This document shows positions 1 to 6,407 of a stretch of DNA of 10,702 bases, piece by piece. Each line of letters begins with the position of its first letter. The stretch's first letter is position 1. This DNA comes from Bradyrhizobium sp. Its GTDB lineage: Bacteria; Pseudomonadota; Alphaproteobacteria; Rhizobiales; Xanthobacteraceae. The notes beneath the pieces are model-generated. The model saw nothing but the letters and a program-made list of their open reading frames with translations. It was not told the origin of the DNA and did not search any database. The position numbers and the translations under genes are program-made. The stretch covers positions 1-10,702 of the forward strand of contig JAQGKC010000402.1 in NCBI GenBank assembly GCA_028290305.1. Direction: 5' to 3'.

Positions 1-333
1 GATTTCGATTGCGCGGTTCGCCTCGTCGGCCGCCGCCTTTACTTGAGCTGCGGTGTCTGCGCGTTCCGCTGCTAATTTTGAATTCAGTTCGTCAGCGCGG
101 CACTGCGTTTCGGCTTGATGATGCCCGACCCAATAAGCCGCGGTCGTCGAGAGCACGAACACGACAGCGACGACGCATTTTGTGCAGGCGAGGAACTTCG
201 CGAAAATTGGCCGCACGATCGCCATGACGGTCGCGGGTCCGAGATAGACGACCGCAACCGCAGTCACGACCGCGCCGCCAACGCCAACCACGCCGATCAG
301 CCAAGTGGCTGCGACGAAAACGTAATGGATCAT
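1..333 (-). CDS. Lysis-associated membrane protein, two membrane segments plus coiled coil (partial, runs off left edge)
   Basis: I read this frame by hand; 111 codons are open from ATG at 333 to the window edge with no stop. The start MIHYVFVAATW opens a long hydrophobic stretch (about residues 2-31). A basic and cysteine-containing linker follows (residues 41-53), then a second hydrophobic segment (about 54-69), then an Ala/Glu/Lys/Gln-rich region from about residue 72 that looks like the start of a coiled coil. The ATG lies 3 nt after the endolysin stop, with a modest AGG ribosome site about 9 nt upstream inside the endolysin gene. Position and topology suggest a holin or an inner-membrane spanin-like protein (Rz type: membrane anchor followed by a periplasmic coiled coil). 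Rz proteins normally have one anchor, so the extra hydrophobic N-terminus leaves the assignment open. The C-terminus is missing. Confidence 0.75.
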   Translation of the reverse strand, partial: MIHYVFVAATWLIGVVGVGGAVVTAVAVVYLGPATVMAIVRPIFAKFLACTKCVVAVVFVLSTTAAYWVGHHQAETQCRADELNSKLAAERADTAAQVKAAADEANRAIEI

Positions 334-336
334 TTG

Positions 337-1662
337 CTATTGCCTAAGGTTGGACGCGGATCGGTGATCTTCGAGACGACGCTTGATGATGTCGCCGCCG
401 AACTTGATCCCGAAGAATCCAATCGCGGCCAGAACGACCCACCAATAAGTCGTGGCCGTCGAGACGACCCAACCTGCAACGTCATGGACCTGATCGAACA
501 CGCCGCGGAATTGGGATACCTGGTCGGTGGTGTCCTTGACGGTATCGAGCAGCCCGACTTTCTGGGCGCCGTGAGACCCGGCCCCTGCGAGTCCGGTGAA
601 TGCCATCGCCTTGCCCCACCACGTCAGGTGGTCGGCCGCCTGAACCGTCCCGGAGCCGCCGGCGCGCAAATCATCGACAGTCGCGGAGGCGCGCTTCTCG
701 GAGATCGGCTTTGGAGGTGCGGTTTTGAGTTGCGATTTGGTGGCCGGATCGACTTCACCGGTGGTCGGGAGGCCGTTGTCGGCCTGGAACGCCAGAACCG
801 CCGCGCGCGTGCCGCCGCCGAAATCCCCGTCGACCGAGCCGACCTGATAGCCGAGGTCCACCAGTTGACCTTGGAGGGCTTTGACCTCGTACCCGTCTGA
901 GCCGTAGCGGAGGATTCCATCGTCCACCGGTGCGTCGTAGGGCTCCGCGGCCTCAACATCGGTCGGTGACGAGTCCGCATCGTCAGGGAGCGCCACCGGT
1001 GCGGCCACGGGCGCCGGAGCGCGCAGAGCCGCCTTCCATTTCGCAAACCACGCCTGGCGCTGCGCTAGCCCGATATACCCCCCGTTCAGGTGGTGCGTGA
1101 CCGCCCGGATATCGCCGTCGGGAAGCCCGGACTTTGGAGTGCAGTACGGCAGACACCCGCAGATGATGAAATCCGCTACCATGCACTCGAGAAAGTTCAT
1201 GGGGTCGAGCTCGAGGTCAGGATTTCCGAGCAAATCGAGCCCGGTCTTGGTCGAAAGCTTTGCGTAGCCCTCTTGGCCCGTTGTCTGCGGACCGCCGCGA
1301 CCCCGGAACTTCCAACCATCGTCGGACCCGACGCGATTGCCCATCCGGCCGTTATAGGCCTGATCCGCGATGGCCTTCGGATTGCGGGCCATCCGGAGCG
1401 CCTGGGCGGCCGTGAAATGCGACGGCCACTGCTTGCGCAACTGGTCGGCCCGGTAGTTCAGGCTCTCAACGACCTCGTTGCCAGCAGTACACTCATGGCT
1501 CATCTGGCTCATGATGTGAGCGACCTGTAGCCACGTCGTGATGCCGTTGCGCGCGAAAACCGACGTCGACGACGCCGCAATCCCTGCGACCAGCCCGGGC
1601 ACCTTGGCGTCCCCGTGCGGCCACATGCGACGGAGCAACTGTTCTGAGATCGCAACAGTCAC
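337..1662 (-). CDS. Endolysin: GH19 chitinase-like (muramidase) domain + PG_binding_1 + C-terminal membrane segment
   Basis: This is a cell-wall hydrolase that cuts peptidoglycan glycan strands at lysis. Residues 1 to about 212 form a GH19-type catalytic domain: SQMSHE (Glu57, the general-acid position of GH19 HE motifs), ESLNY (Glu66, the likely second acidic residue) and RGRGGPQTTG at 120-129, matching the family's RGRGxxQLTG substrate-cleft motif. A Pro/Ala-rich linker follows. Residues about 249-312 are a PG_binding_1 domain, with LRYGSDGYEVKALQ and then GSVDGDFGGGTRAAVLAFQ. The C-terminal third is unusual: a helical stretch, then a clear membrane segment (about 404-421) and a short basic tail. 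The start is GTG, with GAGGA six nt upstream. No upstream ATG exists in this frame before a stop. The last codon lies just before the next lysis gene. An anchored endolysin is uncommon and may act together with, or partly replace, a holin; that role is inferred. Confidence 0.93.
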   Translation of the reverse strand: MTVAISEQLLRRMWPHGDAKVPGLVAGIAASSTSVFARNGITTWLQVAHIMSQMSHECTAGNEVVESLNYRADQLRKQWPSHFTAAQALRMARNPKAIADQAYNGRMGNRVGSDDGWKFRGRGGPQTTGQEGYAKLSTKTGLDLLGNPDLELDPMNFLECMVADFIICGCLPYCTPKSGLPDGDIRAVTHHLNGGYIGLAQRQAWFAKWKAALRAPAPVAAPVALPDDADSSPTDVEAAEPYDAPVDDGILRYGSDGYEVKALQGQLVDLGYQVGSVDGDFGGGTRAAVLAFQADNGLPTTGEVDPATKSQLKTAPPKPISEKRASATVDDLRAGGSGTVQAADHLTWWGKAMAFTGLAGAGSHGAQKVGLLDTVKDTTDQVSQFRGVFDQVHDVAGWVVSTATTYWWVVLAAIGFFGIKFGGDIIKRRLEDHRSASNLRQ

Positions 1663-1694
1663 GGCAAATCCTCGCCGAAAGACGATTGGGGCAT
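1659..1694 (-). CDS. Possible 11-codon leader peptide overlapping the endolysin start
   Basis: An ATG at 1694 opens an 11-residue frame, MPQSSFGEDLP, which ends at a TGA sharing three bases with the endolysin GTG start (a GTGA overlap). It has its own good ribosome site, AGGGA with a 6-nt spacer. The endolysin's GAGGA site lies inside it. The arrangement would couple endolysin translation to translation of the leader. A frame this short can occur by chance, so this is a hypothesis based on site placement only; no peptide family is recognised. Confidence 0.35.
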   Translation of the reverse strand: MPQSSFGEDLP

Positions 1695-1778
1695 GGTTAA
1701 TCCCTAAATTTCAGGTTGTGGACAGCTTTACGCGGTCAGGTTGTGCGGCTATGGATCAGTCTGGAATGGGAATGACCG
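1663..1778. promoter_or_regulatory. Divergent intergenic region between endolysin (-) and the plus-strand cassette
   Basis: This 116-base region separates two divergently read units, so any local promoter for the plus-strand cassette must lie here or further upstream. I see no convincing sigma-70 pair. The best plus-strand candidate is TTTACG at 1727-1732 with TATGGA at 1750-1755 (17-base spacer), which is weak at the -10 element. The 11-codon leader and the endolysin ribosome site occupy the left part. No clear operator palindrome was found. Confidence 0.4.
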
Positions 1779-1904
1779 ATGACGCACGACGAGTGGATTA
1801 GGGCAGCCTGGATATTTCCCAGCATTTTCGTGATCATTATTGCGATGCGGTATATGAGCGACAAATTGTTTACTGTGGGGGAAGAAACGTCAGATGCCGA
1901 ATGA
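1779..1904 (+). CDS. Small single-pass membrane peptide (41 aa), unknown function
   Basis: I read this by hand; the frame is 41 codons from ATG at 1779 to TGA at 1902-1904. The sequence begins MTHDEWIRAAW. A hydrophobic stretch at about residues 9-23 (AAWIFPSIFVIIIAM) is enough for one membrane helix, and the tail is acidic (GEETSDAE). A GGGA ribosome site lies 7 nt upstream of the ATG. Its last 11 bases overlap the start of the next frame, as expected for an operon leader gene. No family is recognised. It could be a small phage membrane effector, for example one affecting superinfection or host membrane proteins, but nothing in the sequence proves this. Expression is unproven at this length. 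Confidence 0.55.
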   Translation: MTHDEWIRAAWIFPSIFVIIIAMRYMSDKLFTVGEETSDAE

Positions 1905-2112
1905 TGATCGCGACACGACGCCCAGAGAAGGATTTGGGCCAAATCGATTGATGGACGCCGACGTTACCCCAATATCTCGTGAACTTGCAGAATTGAGTAT
2001 CGAGGCCGAATTCGGGGGCGCGGCGCGCTTACTCATCAACATCGCGCTTGCAGATATACTGATAAAGCAACTGCAAGATTTTCGCGACGCATCTTTGGGG
2101 TTGATCAGCTAA
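1894..2112 (+). CDS. Hypothetical 72-aa acidic protein
   Basis: The start MPNDDRDTTPREGF is hydrophilic and probably disordered. The second half (from about residue 25) is rich in Glu, Ala, Leu and Ile and looks helical, ending DASLGLIS. A purine-rich site GGGGGAAG sits about 9 nt upstream of the ATG, inside the preceding small gene, which supports translation from 1894. It lies within a four-gene plus-strand unit and is followed after 27 nt by the next gene, which is in the same reading frame and separated only by the TAA stop. No family is recognised. It could be a separate small protein or the detached N-terminus of the following gene. Confidence 0.6.
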   Translation: MPNDDRDTTPREGFGPNRLMDADVTPISRELAELSIEAEFGGAARLLINIALADILIKQLQDFRDASLGLIS

Positions 2113-2125
2113 CCGTTTCAAAATC

Positions 2126-2132
2126 GAGGGGG
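2126..2132 (+). promoter_or_regulatory. Strong ribosome binding site GAGGGGG that sets a TTG start
   Basis: GAGGGGG lies 7 nt before the TTG at 2140. There is no other usable start between the in-frame TAA at 2110-2112 and this TTG. The first in-frame ATG would cost 100 residues. The site therefore decides the start of the 252-residue protein. Confidence 0.7.
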
Positions 2133-2139
2133 CTCAAGT

Positions 2140-2898
2140 TTGGCGCAACGACGATTACTTATTCCTTCTCTTGCCTCTATCGGACAAGAGTCTGGCTTCG
2201 CCGTTAAAACTAAGGCTCCGTTGATCCGCATTCGGACATTTCAAGATGGCGTATTGTTGCTTTCATCTGAGTTTCGACCAACCGCGATCACGCGATTATG
2301 GCGGTCACAGTGGGCTTCCCATCTTCCAGTATCAGGTAACGAACTTCATACTGTCGAACTTGAAGGCGAAACTTCCGGTGAAGTCGAAGGCGAGCTACTC
2401 TTCCGTAATGGCCAACAGCAAACCGCGGTCTTGACCGGCATGGTGCCGTTGCGCGACGCGGGATTTAAATTCTCCCCGATCCTGCATCAGGCCCATTACA
2501 ACGTGCTTGTCGATCAGTGCGAGACTTACGTTGTAATTACAAATCTCTTTGGCGAGGGCGCCGCGCAAACGCGCCCTAACCAACTGCAGGTGGAAATCAG
2601 AAGTCTATCGTCAACCGTTCTGGCCGTTGCCGAAATTGAAGTAGGGCTGAATTCGACTTTCCTTCTCCCGGTCCGCGAGTTTTCTCAGAAACATGGCGCC
2701 CCGACTGATCAAGGTCTGTCTCTGCGCATCCGCGGCGGCGCAAGCCAATTTGCAATCTTTACCGCTTTTCGGAATCTACAAAGCGACGCCCTTGGAATAG
2801 AGCACTCGCTGCCCCCGATCTATTTTACCGAGGCTCCCTTCAATCCCAATCTGCGCGCGCGATTTCAGAAAGCAGCATTTGGAGACTTGAACCTATGA
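2140..2898 (+). CDS. Hypothetical 252-aa protein, probably beta-rich, unknown function
   Basis: No family is recognised. The protein has no signal peptide or membrane segment. It alternates short hydrophobic strands with turns, for example LIRIRTFQDGVLLLSSEF near residues 28-45 and LQVEIRSL near 149-156, which suggests beta-sandwich domains. Near the C-terminus GIEHSLPPIYF (residues 219-229) is a distinctive His/Pro motif. The start is TTG with a strong ribosome site; the next in-frame Met is residue 101, too late to be the start. It overlaps the following gene by ATGA, so the two products are made together and may form a complex. The unit is read against the surrounding late genes and is lower in GC, pointing to an accessory (moron) role. 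It could be a virion decoration, a superinfection or defence factor, or a host-conversion protein; the sequence does not discriminate. Confidence 0.8.
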   Translation: MAQRRLLIPSLASIGQESGFAVKTKAPLIRIRTFQDGVLLLSSEFRPTAITRLWRSQWASHLPVSGNELHTVELEGETSGEVEGELLFRNGQQQTAVLTGMVPLRDAGFKFSPILHQAHYNVLVDQCETYVVITNLFGEGAAQTRPNQLQVEIRSLSSTVLAVAEIEVGLNSTFLLPVREFSQKHGAPTDQGLSLRIRGGASQFAIFTAFRNLQSDALGIEHSLPPIYFTEAPFNPNLRARFQKAAFGDLNL

Positions 2899-3692
2899 CC
2901 AGTTTATCCGCCGTTGTGGCGCGCGCCGCTAGAGCCGCCGACGATGTGCAAATGCGGTTAAAGAGAGCACATCCAAATTTGTTCGGGTCTCCCATCAGGC
3001 AGAACATGATCCAGCTTTATCGGCGCGATTCGGATTTCGATACAATCGTCAGCATCCCTCACCACCTAAGTTTCCTGGCACCGGATACCCACATCAAAAT
3101 TACCTATGGTATTCGCGCCTTTGACCGTCAAGGCCGCCTACTGGCCACACGTAAACATGATGTCAAACACTTCGAAACTTTGCAGAAGCCGCTTTCCGAG
3201 TTGCTGGACCATGAATTGGACGAACACGGAATGTTTGCTGTCACCTGCACTTACGATTCCCCCAACGGTATCGAATTCCTTGGTATGACCTCGCCGCAGT
3301 TCATGACGATCTTCATGCCACGATCTGCTCAAGGCGCCCCGCAGATCACTCATTCGCACAAATACATGGACCGCTTCGCGCCCATGAAGCGGAAGTTAAT
3401 GGCGCGCCACTCATCCCTCTTCGAGGGCGATTCAAACTTGGCCGGTATCAGCTACTTTCTGATGAACTCAAGCCCAATGACCACCAGCGGAAACATCAAT
3501 GTCAAAGGTCCCTCGGGATCAATAAACCATCCGATCTCAGTGGTGAGGCGGGGAGCTGCGCGGCTAGATATCGATGTCAGCGGCGAAGGTCCATTTGAGA
3601 TGACTTGCGAACTCGACCGAGCAATTAATCACCGCAAGCCAATTGTATTTCGGCGCTTCTCATCCGGTATGATTACGGCGGGGCATTCTTAA
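2895..3692 (+). CDS. Hypothetical 265-aa protein, probably beta-rich, partner of the preceding gene
   Basis: This frame starts with the ATG of an ATGA overlap with the 252-residue gene, implying translational coupling. The N-terminus (about residues 1-27) is a basic Ala/Arg helix, followed by alternating hydrophobic strands (THIKITYGIRAF, residues 65-76; MFAVTCTY, 113-120) that suggest a beta-sandwich. A His-rich stretch ITHSHKY (151-157) marks the middle. The C-terminal segment has ISYFLMNSSP (185-194) and then INHRKPIVF (244-252). The latter resembles the IEHSLPPIYF segment of its neighbour, so the two may be distant relatives; this is a by-eye comparison only. There is no membrane segment or catalytic motif I can name. 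The stop lies 45 bases from the convergent tailspike stop. Confidence 0.82.
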   Translation: MTSLSAVVARAARAADDVQMRLKRAHPNLFGSPIRQNMIQLYRRDSDFDTIVSIPHHLSFLAPDTHIKITYGIRAFDRQGRLLATRKHDVKHFETLQKPLSELLDHELDEHGMFAVTCTYDSPNGIEFLGMTSPQFMTIFMPRSAQGAPQITHSHKYMDRFAPMKRKLMARHSSLFEGDSNLAGISYFLMNSSPMTTSGNINVKGPSGSINHPISVVRRGAARLDIDVSGEGPFEMTCELDRAINHRKPIVFRRFSSGMITAGHS

Positions 3693-3737
3693 ACGCTTGC
3701 GCGGGATGACCCTAAAAAATGTTGGCCATATCGATGT

Positions 3738-6359
3738 TTATGCGCTGATGGGGCCGTAGTTCTTCCATGTTCCAGGCGCGCCTGCTGTCGTACATTTCGA
3801 TCCGGTGAAACCGCTCGCGATTGGGTCGGCAAATTCTACCGTATCGCCAGCGAGCCATGATCCAGAGCTCGGCGTCGTACCCATTGTGGAGCGCAATGTC
3901 AGGAAATGCCGTCGCAGCCCAGCCGGCCCGATGTCGTATCGGATCGGAACAATGTTCAACCCGCTATATGGTGCCGAGACGCCTCCTGAATCGACGGTAT
4001 TGTCTGTGAACAGTCGCACACAGCCATACGACGTGGCGGTGCCGAGACTGTAAGCTGGGCCACCGCCGGCATGGGCTATGGTGTGATTGCCTGAAACTTC
4101 AACATCGACGCAACCGGAGCCGACGTTAATGCCCATATCCTGGAAACCCTCACCGAAGTTTCCGAGTCTACAGCGCGTGATGGTATGGCGATTGCCGTTG
4201 GCAACATTGATGCCGGCATAGGTCCCACCAATACCATTCGACCAACACCAAGTGCCCTCAATAGTAATTTCGATCGGATTAGCGGTGTTGCCAATATAAA
4301 TTCCTTCCTGCTGACAGGAATTGATCTCTCCGCCCTCTACGCGCATGCGCTGGGCCGATTCTCCGAAATACATCCCGCGCAGGAAACCCGTTAGAAAAAG
4401 ATTCCGGAACGTGCCTCCTATCGCGTAATGACAATCGACGCCATCGGTCGCGCTGCCGGTGAACGATCCGATGCCTCGGATATTCTCGAATATGATGTCG
4501 CAGGGATTAATTGCCGGCAGATTTGGCGAATAGCCACCCGCGATAGCAGTCGCCACGTTATCTGCAAAGGCATCGTAATGGATCGCCGCGCCGTTGTTAC
4601 ACGCAAGAATATCGATATTCTTAAACACTATCCCTCGATGTCGCCGCCGCTGAATATCGCTGGATTGAGCAAGTTCGTAGCCAAGATCGCCGGCGGTGTG
4701 GAATATCGCGTAACTCTGACTTCCTGCAATTTCAACGCCATCGACCCGGATGTCGTGCACGCCAGATAGCCGGATTGGGATCGATCCGGCATTGGACATG
4801 TTGCCGATCTTGAGTCGGCGGACATCAATATTATTCGGGTGAACGGTATATGCTGATGCCGGCCAAAGCGCTCGCGATGCTGGAATGTTGCTGGACGAGA
4901 TCGACCCGACCGTCCCCCAGTCCATATTGATGCAACCAAACGTATTCGCATTGTCAGGAAATTCGACGCGATCGATCAGGCCGTGCGACGGGCCGCCAAG
5001 AAGTACAATATGTCCGCCGCCTCCGCTTCGAACACTGGAAACTGTTAGATTACGAACGCTCCAGCGCGTCGCGTTGATATAGGGGCCGAGTGCTGCGGTG
5101 CTCGTTACCTCGCCATAGGCCGTTCCGATGCTGATAGGAGCGTGGTAGATATCTTGCGATCCTGCACTGGTCGAGATCGTTGTTTTGACCAAGCCCGGGC
5201 CTTCGATATGGGAATTGCTCTGCATTCGAATGCCGTAAACATTGCCCGTGCATTCGAGCGATATCGTTGCGTTGTTCAGCCTCAGCGTTACACCAGACTT
5301 AAGGATTAGACCCAGATCGGTGACCGAGCCATTGCTGATGAAGCGATAGTTATCACCCGGTATTCCCTCGACGGCACCGCCCAGGAATAAGCTGCTAACG
5401 TAGTCGAAAGAATCCTGAAGTGGAGCGCTGTCGTCCACCGATCCGCCGCCATCGGCACCGAGCATCCGCGGATTGACGCGCGGTTCGTCGAGTTGCCACC
5501 AACTACTTGCAGCAGTGTTTTGCCAATGCCATGACCGAACGGTACCCGGTGCACTGCTGAGCTTTTTGTAAAGGCCGGCGCCCAAATCACCGGCCGTTCC
5601 GCGACCGAGCAATCGAACCAAACTAACACCCGAAGGAATGGTAGCAGCTATCGCCTGCGCTCTAGTATCGTATTGGTGAACTTGGTTGCCCAACGCGGAT
5701 GCCGATGACGCTGCGCTCGTAGCGGACGCAGCTGCGGCCGACGCTGCCGCGAGAGCGTCATTGAGGACTCCGGTTGCGTCGACCGGAACGGAAATCAAAA
5801 GCTGGTAATGGTCGACAGACCAAGCCATGAGAACTTGCGAATTGTTCAGCAATGCGTTGGCGGCAAGTGACGATCCCAGAGCGCTTGTGATGGACACGGC
5901 CGCAGCGCCGTTGACCGATATCGTTGTCGCGCCGGTGTTCGCAGCGGTTGGCGTCAGCAGGTAGAGCTTGCTGCCTGGAACGGTCGGCGTCTCTGGCGCG
6001 GTGGCGATGATGGCACTGCCTGTCCCTCCGGTGACCGTGAGCCGCACGATGGCGTTAGGCAGATCTCCGATCCGGGTCCATGATCCGGAGCCAGAGGCCC
6101 CGACCTTGGCATACGTTCCATTGCTTGCGGGGTTCACGTCTCCATAGACGACCGCTTCCGTTTGCGCCGCGTGCGCGAGGTCCGCGCTCAAAAGAGCCAA
6201 ATTTGCGTAAGCAAAGCCCGCCCCAGATCCACTGGTAAGCAGCGCCTCCAGGAAGGTGCCCCATGTAATGATTTGAGCCTTGTCAGGCTGATTTGCTCCG
6301 CTGCCGGGAACTCCGGGGATGACATAGGGACGCCAAACATCTGCTGCCGTGAGCATCAT
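3738..6359 (-). CDS. Tailspike / receptor-binding protein with right-handed beta-helix
   Basis: This 873-residue protein should trimerise at the tail tip and bind, and possibly cleave, surface polysaccharide. Residues about 1-100 form an attachment region with NGTYAKVGASGSGSWTRIGD (80-99), a module shared by many alphaproteobacterial phage fibres. A beta-rich region follows to about residue 195. An alanine-rich, probable coiled-coil segment spans about 199-224. From about residue 296 there is a pectate-lyase-like beta-helix, entered through MLGADGGGSVDDSAPLQ (299-315), the usual GAxGDGxxDDxxALQ capping motif. It continues through repetitive NxxI/VxxGxxI rungs to about residue 815. The last 58 residues form a small C-terminal module (SGSWLAGD, then APGTWKNYGPIS) common in phage spikes. 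Candidate active-site acidic residues cannot be assigned by eye. The stop faces the plus-strand cassette across 45 bases. The ribosome site is weak (GGATAAG) and the start could be either of the first two Met codons. Confidence 0.9.
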   Translation of the reverse strand: MMLTAADVWRPYVIPGVPGSGANQPDKAQIITWGTFLEALLTSGSGAGFAYANLALLSADLAHAAQTEAVVYGDVNPASNGTYAKVGASGSGSWTRIGDLPNAIVRLTVTGGTGSAIIATAPETPTVPGSKLYLLTPTAANTGATTISVNGAAAVSITSALGSSLAANALLNNSQVLMAWSVDHYQLLISVPVDATGVLNDALAAASAAAASATSAASSASALGNQVHQYDTRAQAIAATIPSGVSLVRLLGRGTAGDLGAGLYKKLSSAPGTVRSWHWQNTAASSWWQLDEPRVNPRMLGADGGGSVDDSAPLQDSFDYVSSLFLGGAVEGIPGDNYRFISNGSVTDLGLILKSGVTLRLNNATISLECTGNVYGIRMQSNSHIEGPGLVKTTISTSAGSQDIYHAPISIGTAYGEVTSTAALGPYINATRWSVRNLTVSSVRSGGGGHIVLLGGPSHGLIDRVEFPDNANTFGCINMDWGTVGSISSSNIPASRALWPASAYTVHPNNIDVRRLKIGNMSNAGSIPIRLSGVHDIRVDGVEIAGSQSYAIFHTAGDLGYELAQSSDIQRRRHRGIVFKNIDILACNNGAAIHYDAFADNVATAIAGGYSPNLPAINPCDIIFENIRGIGSFTGSATDGVDCHYAIGGTFRNLFLTGFLRGMYFGESAQRMRVEGGEINSCQQEGIYIGNTANPIEITIEGTWCWSNGIGGTYAGINVANGNRHTITRCRLGNFGEGFQDMGINVGSGCVDVEVSGNHTIAHAGGGPAYSLGTATSYGCVRLFTDNTVDSGGVSAPYSGLNIVPIRYDIGPAGLRRHFLTLRSTMGTTPSSGSWLAGDTVEFADPIASGFTGSKCTTAGAPGTWKNYGPISA

Positions 6360-6407
6360 GATTTCTTATCCAAAATTTAGGTGATGATTGGGAGTGCGAT
6401 TAGACGA

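Larger units (their letters stand above)
1779..3692 (+). other. Four-gene accessory (moron-like) cassette inverted relative to the late operon
   Basis: Four plus-strand frames (1779-1904, 1894-2112, 2140-2898, 2895-3692) are packed with overlaps of 11 and 4 nt and one 27-nt gap. They lie between the tailspike and the endolysin, both on the minus strand. In sampled 60-base lines the cassette has 29 G+C (1801-1860, 3001-3060, 3121-3180, 3421-3480) to 34 (2281-2340). Flanking phage genes have 35 (5041-5100) to 46 (961-1020), with 41 at 541-600. Opposite orientation, lower GC and unknown products are classic signs of an independently acquired, independently expressed cassette. No insertion-sequence ends or direct repeats were seen at its borders. 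Confidence 0.7.

Noticed and set aside
115..900. 261-aa plus-strand frame opposite the endolysin C-terminus
   Set aside because: It is antisense to a well-supported endolysin and to the left-edge membrane protein, has low-complexity charged composition with no motif, and reflects GC-rich third positions on the other strand.
1727..1755. Candidate sigma-70 promoter TTTACG-N17-TATGGA for the cassette
   Set aside because: The -10 element matches consensus at only three positions; listed only as the best of weak options in the intergenic region.
1736..1942. 68-aa minus-strand frame in the divergent region
   Set aside because: It is antisense to two plus-strand genes with good ribosome sites and has no recognisable motif.
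3693..3737. Possible bidirectional terminator between the convergent cassette and tailspike
   Set aside because: There is an A-run/T-run (CCCTAAAAAAT), but only 3-base stems (GGG-ATGA-CCC) are available, so no credible intrinsic terminator.
6360..6407. 48-base gap between fibre and spike as a possible promoter or terminator
   Set aside because: No hairpin with a T-run and no convincing promoter pair; it probably just holds the weak spike ribosome site.
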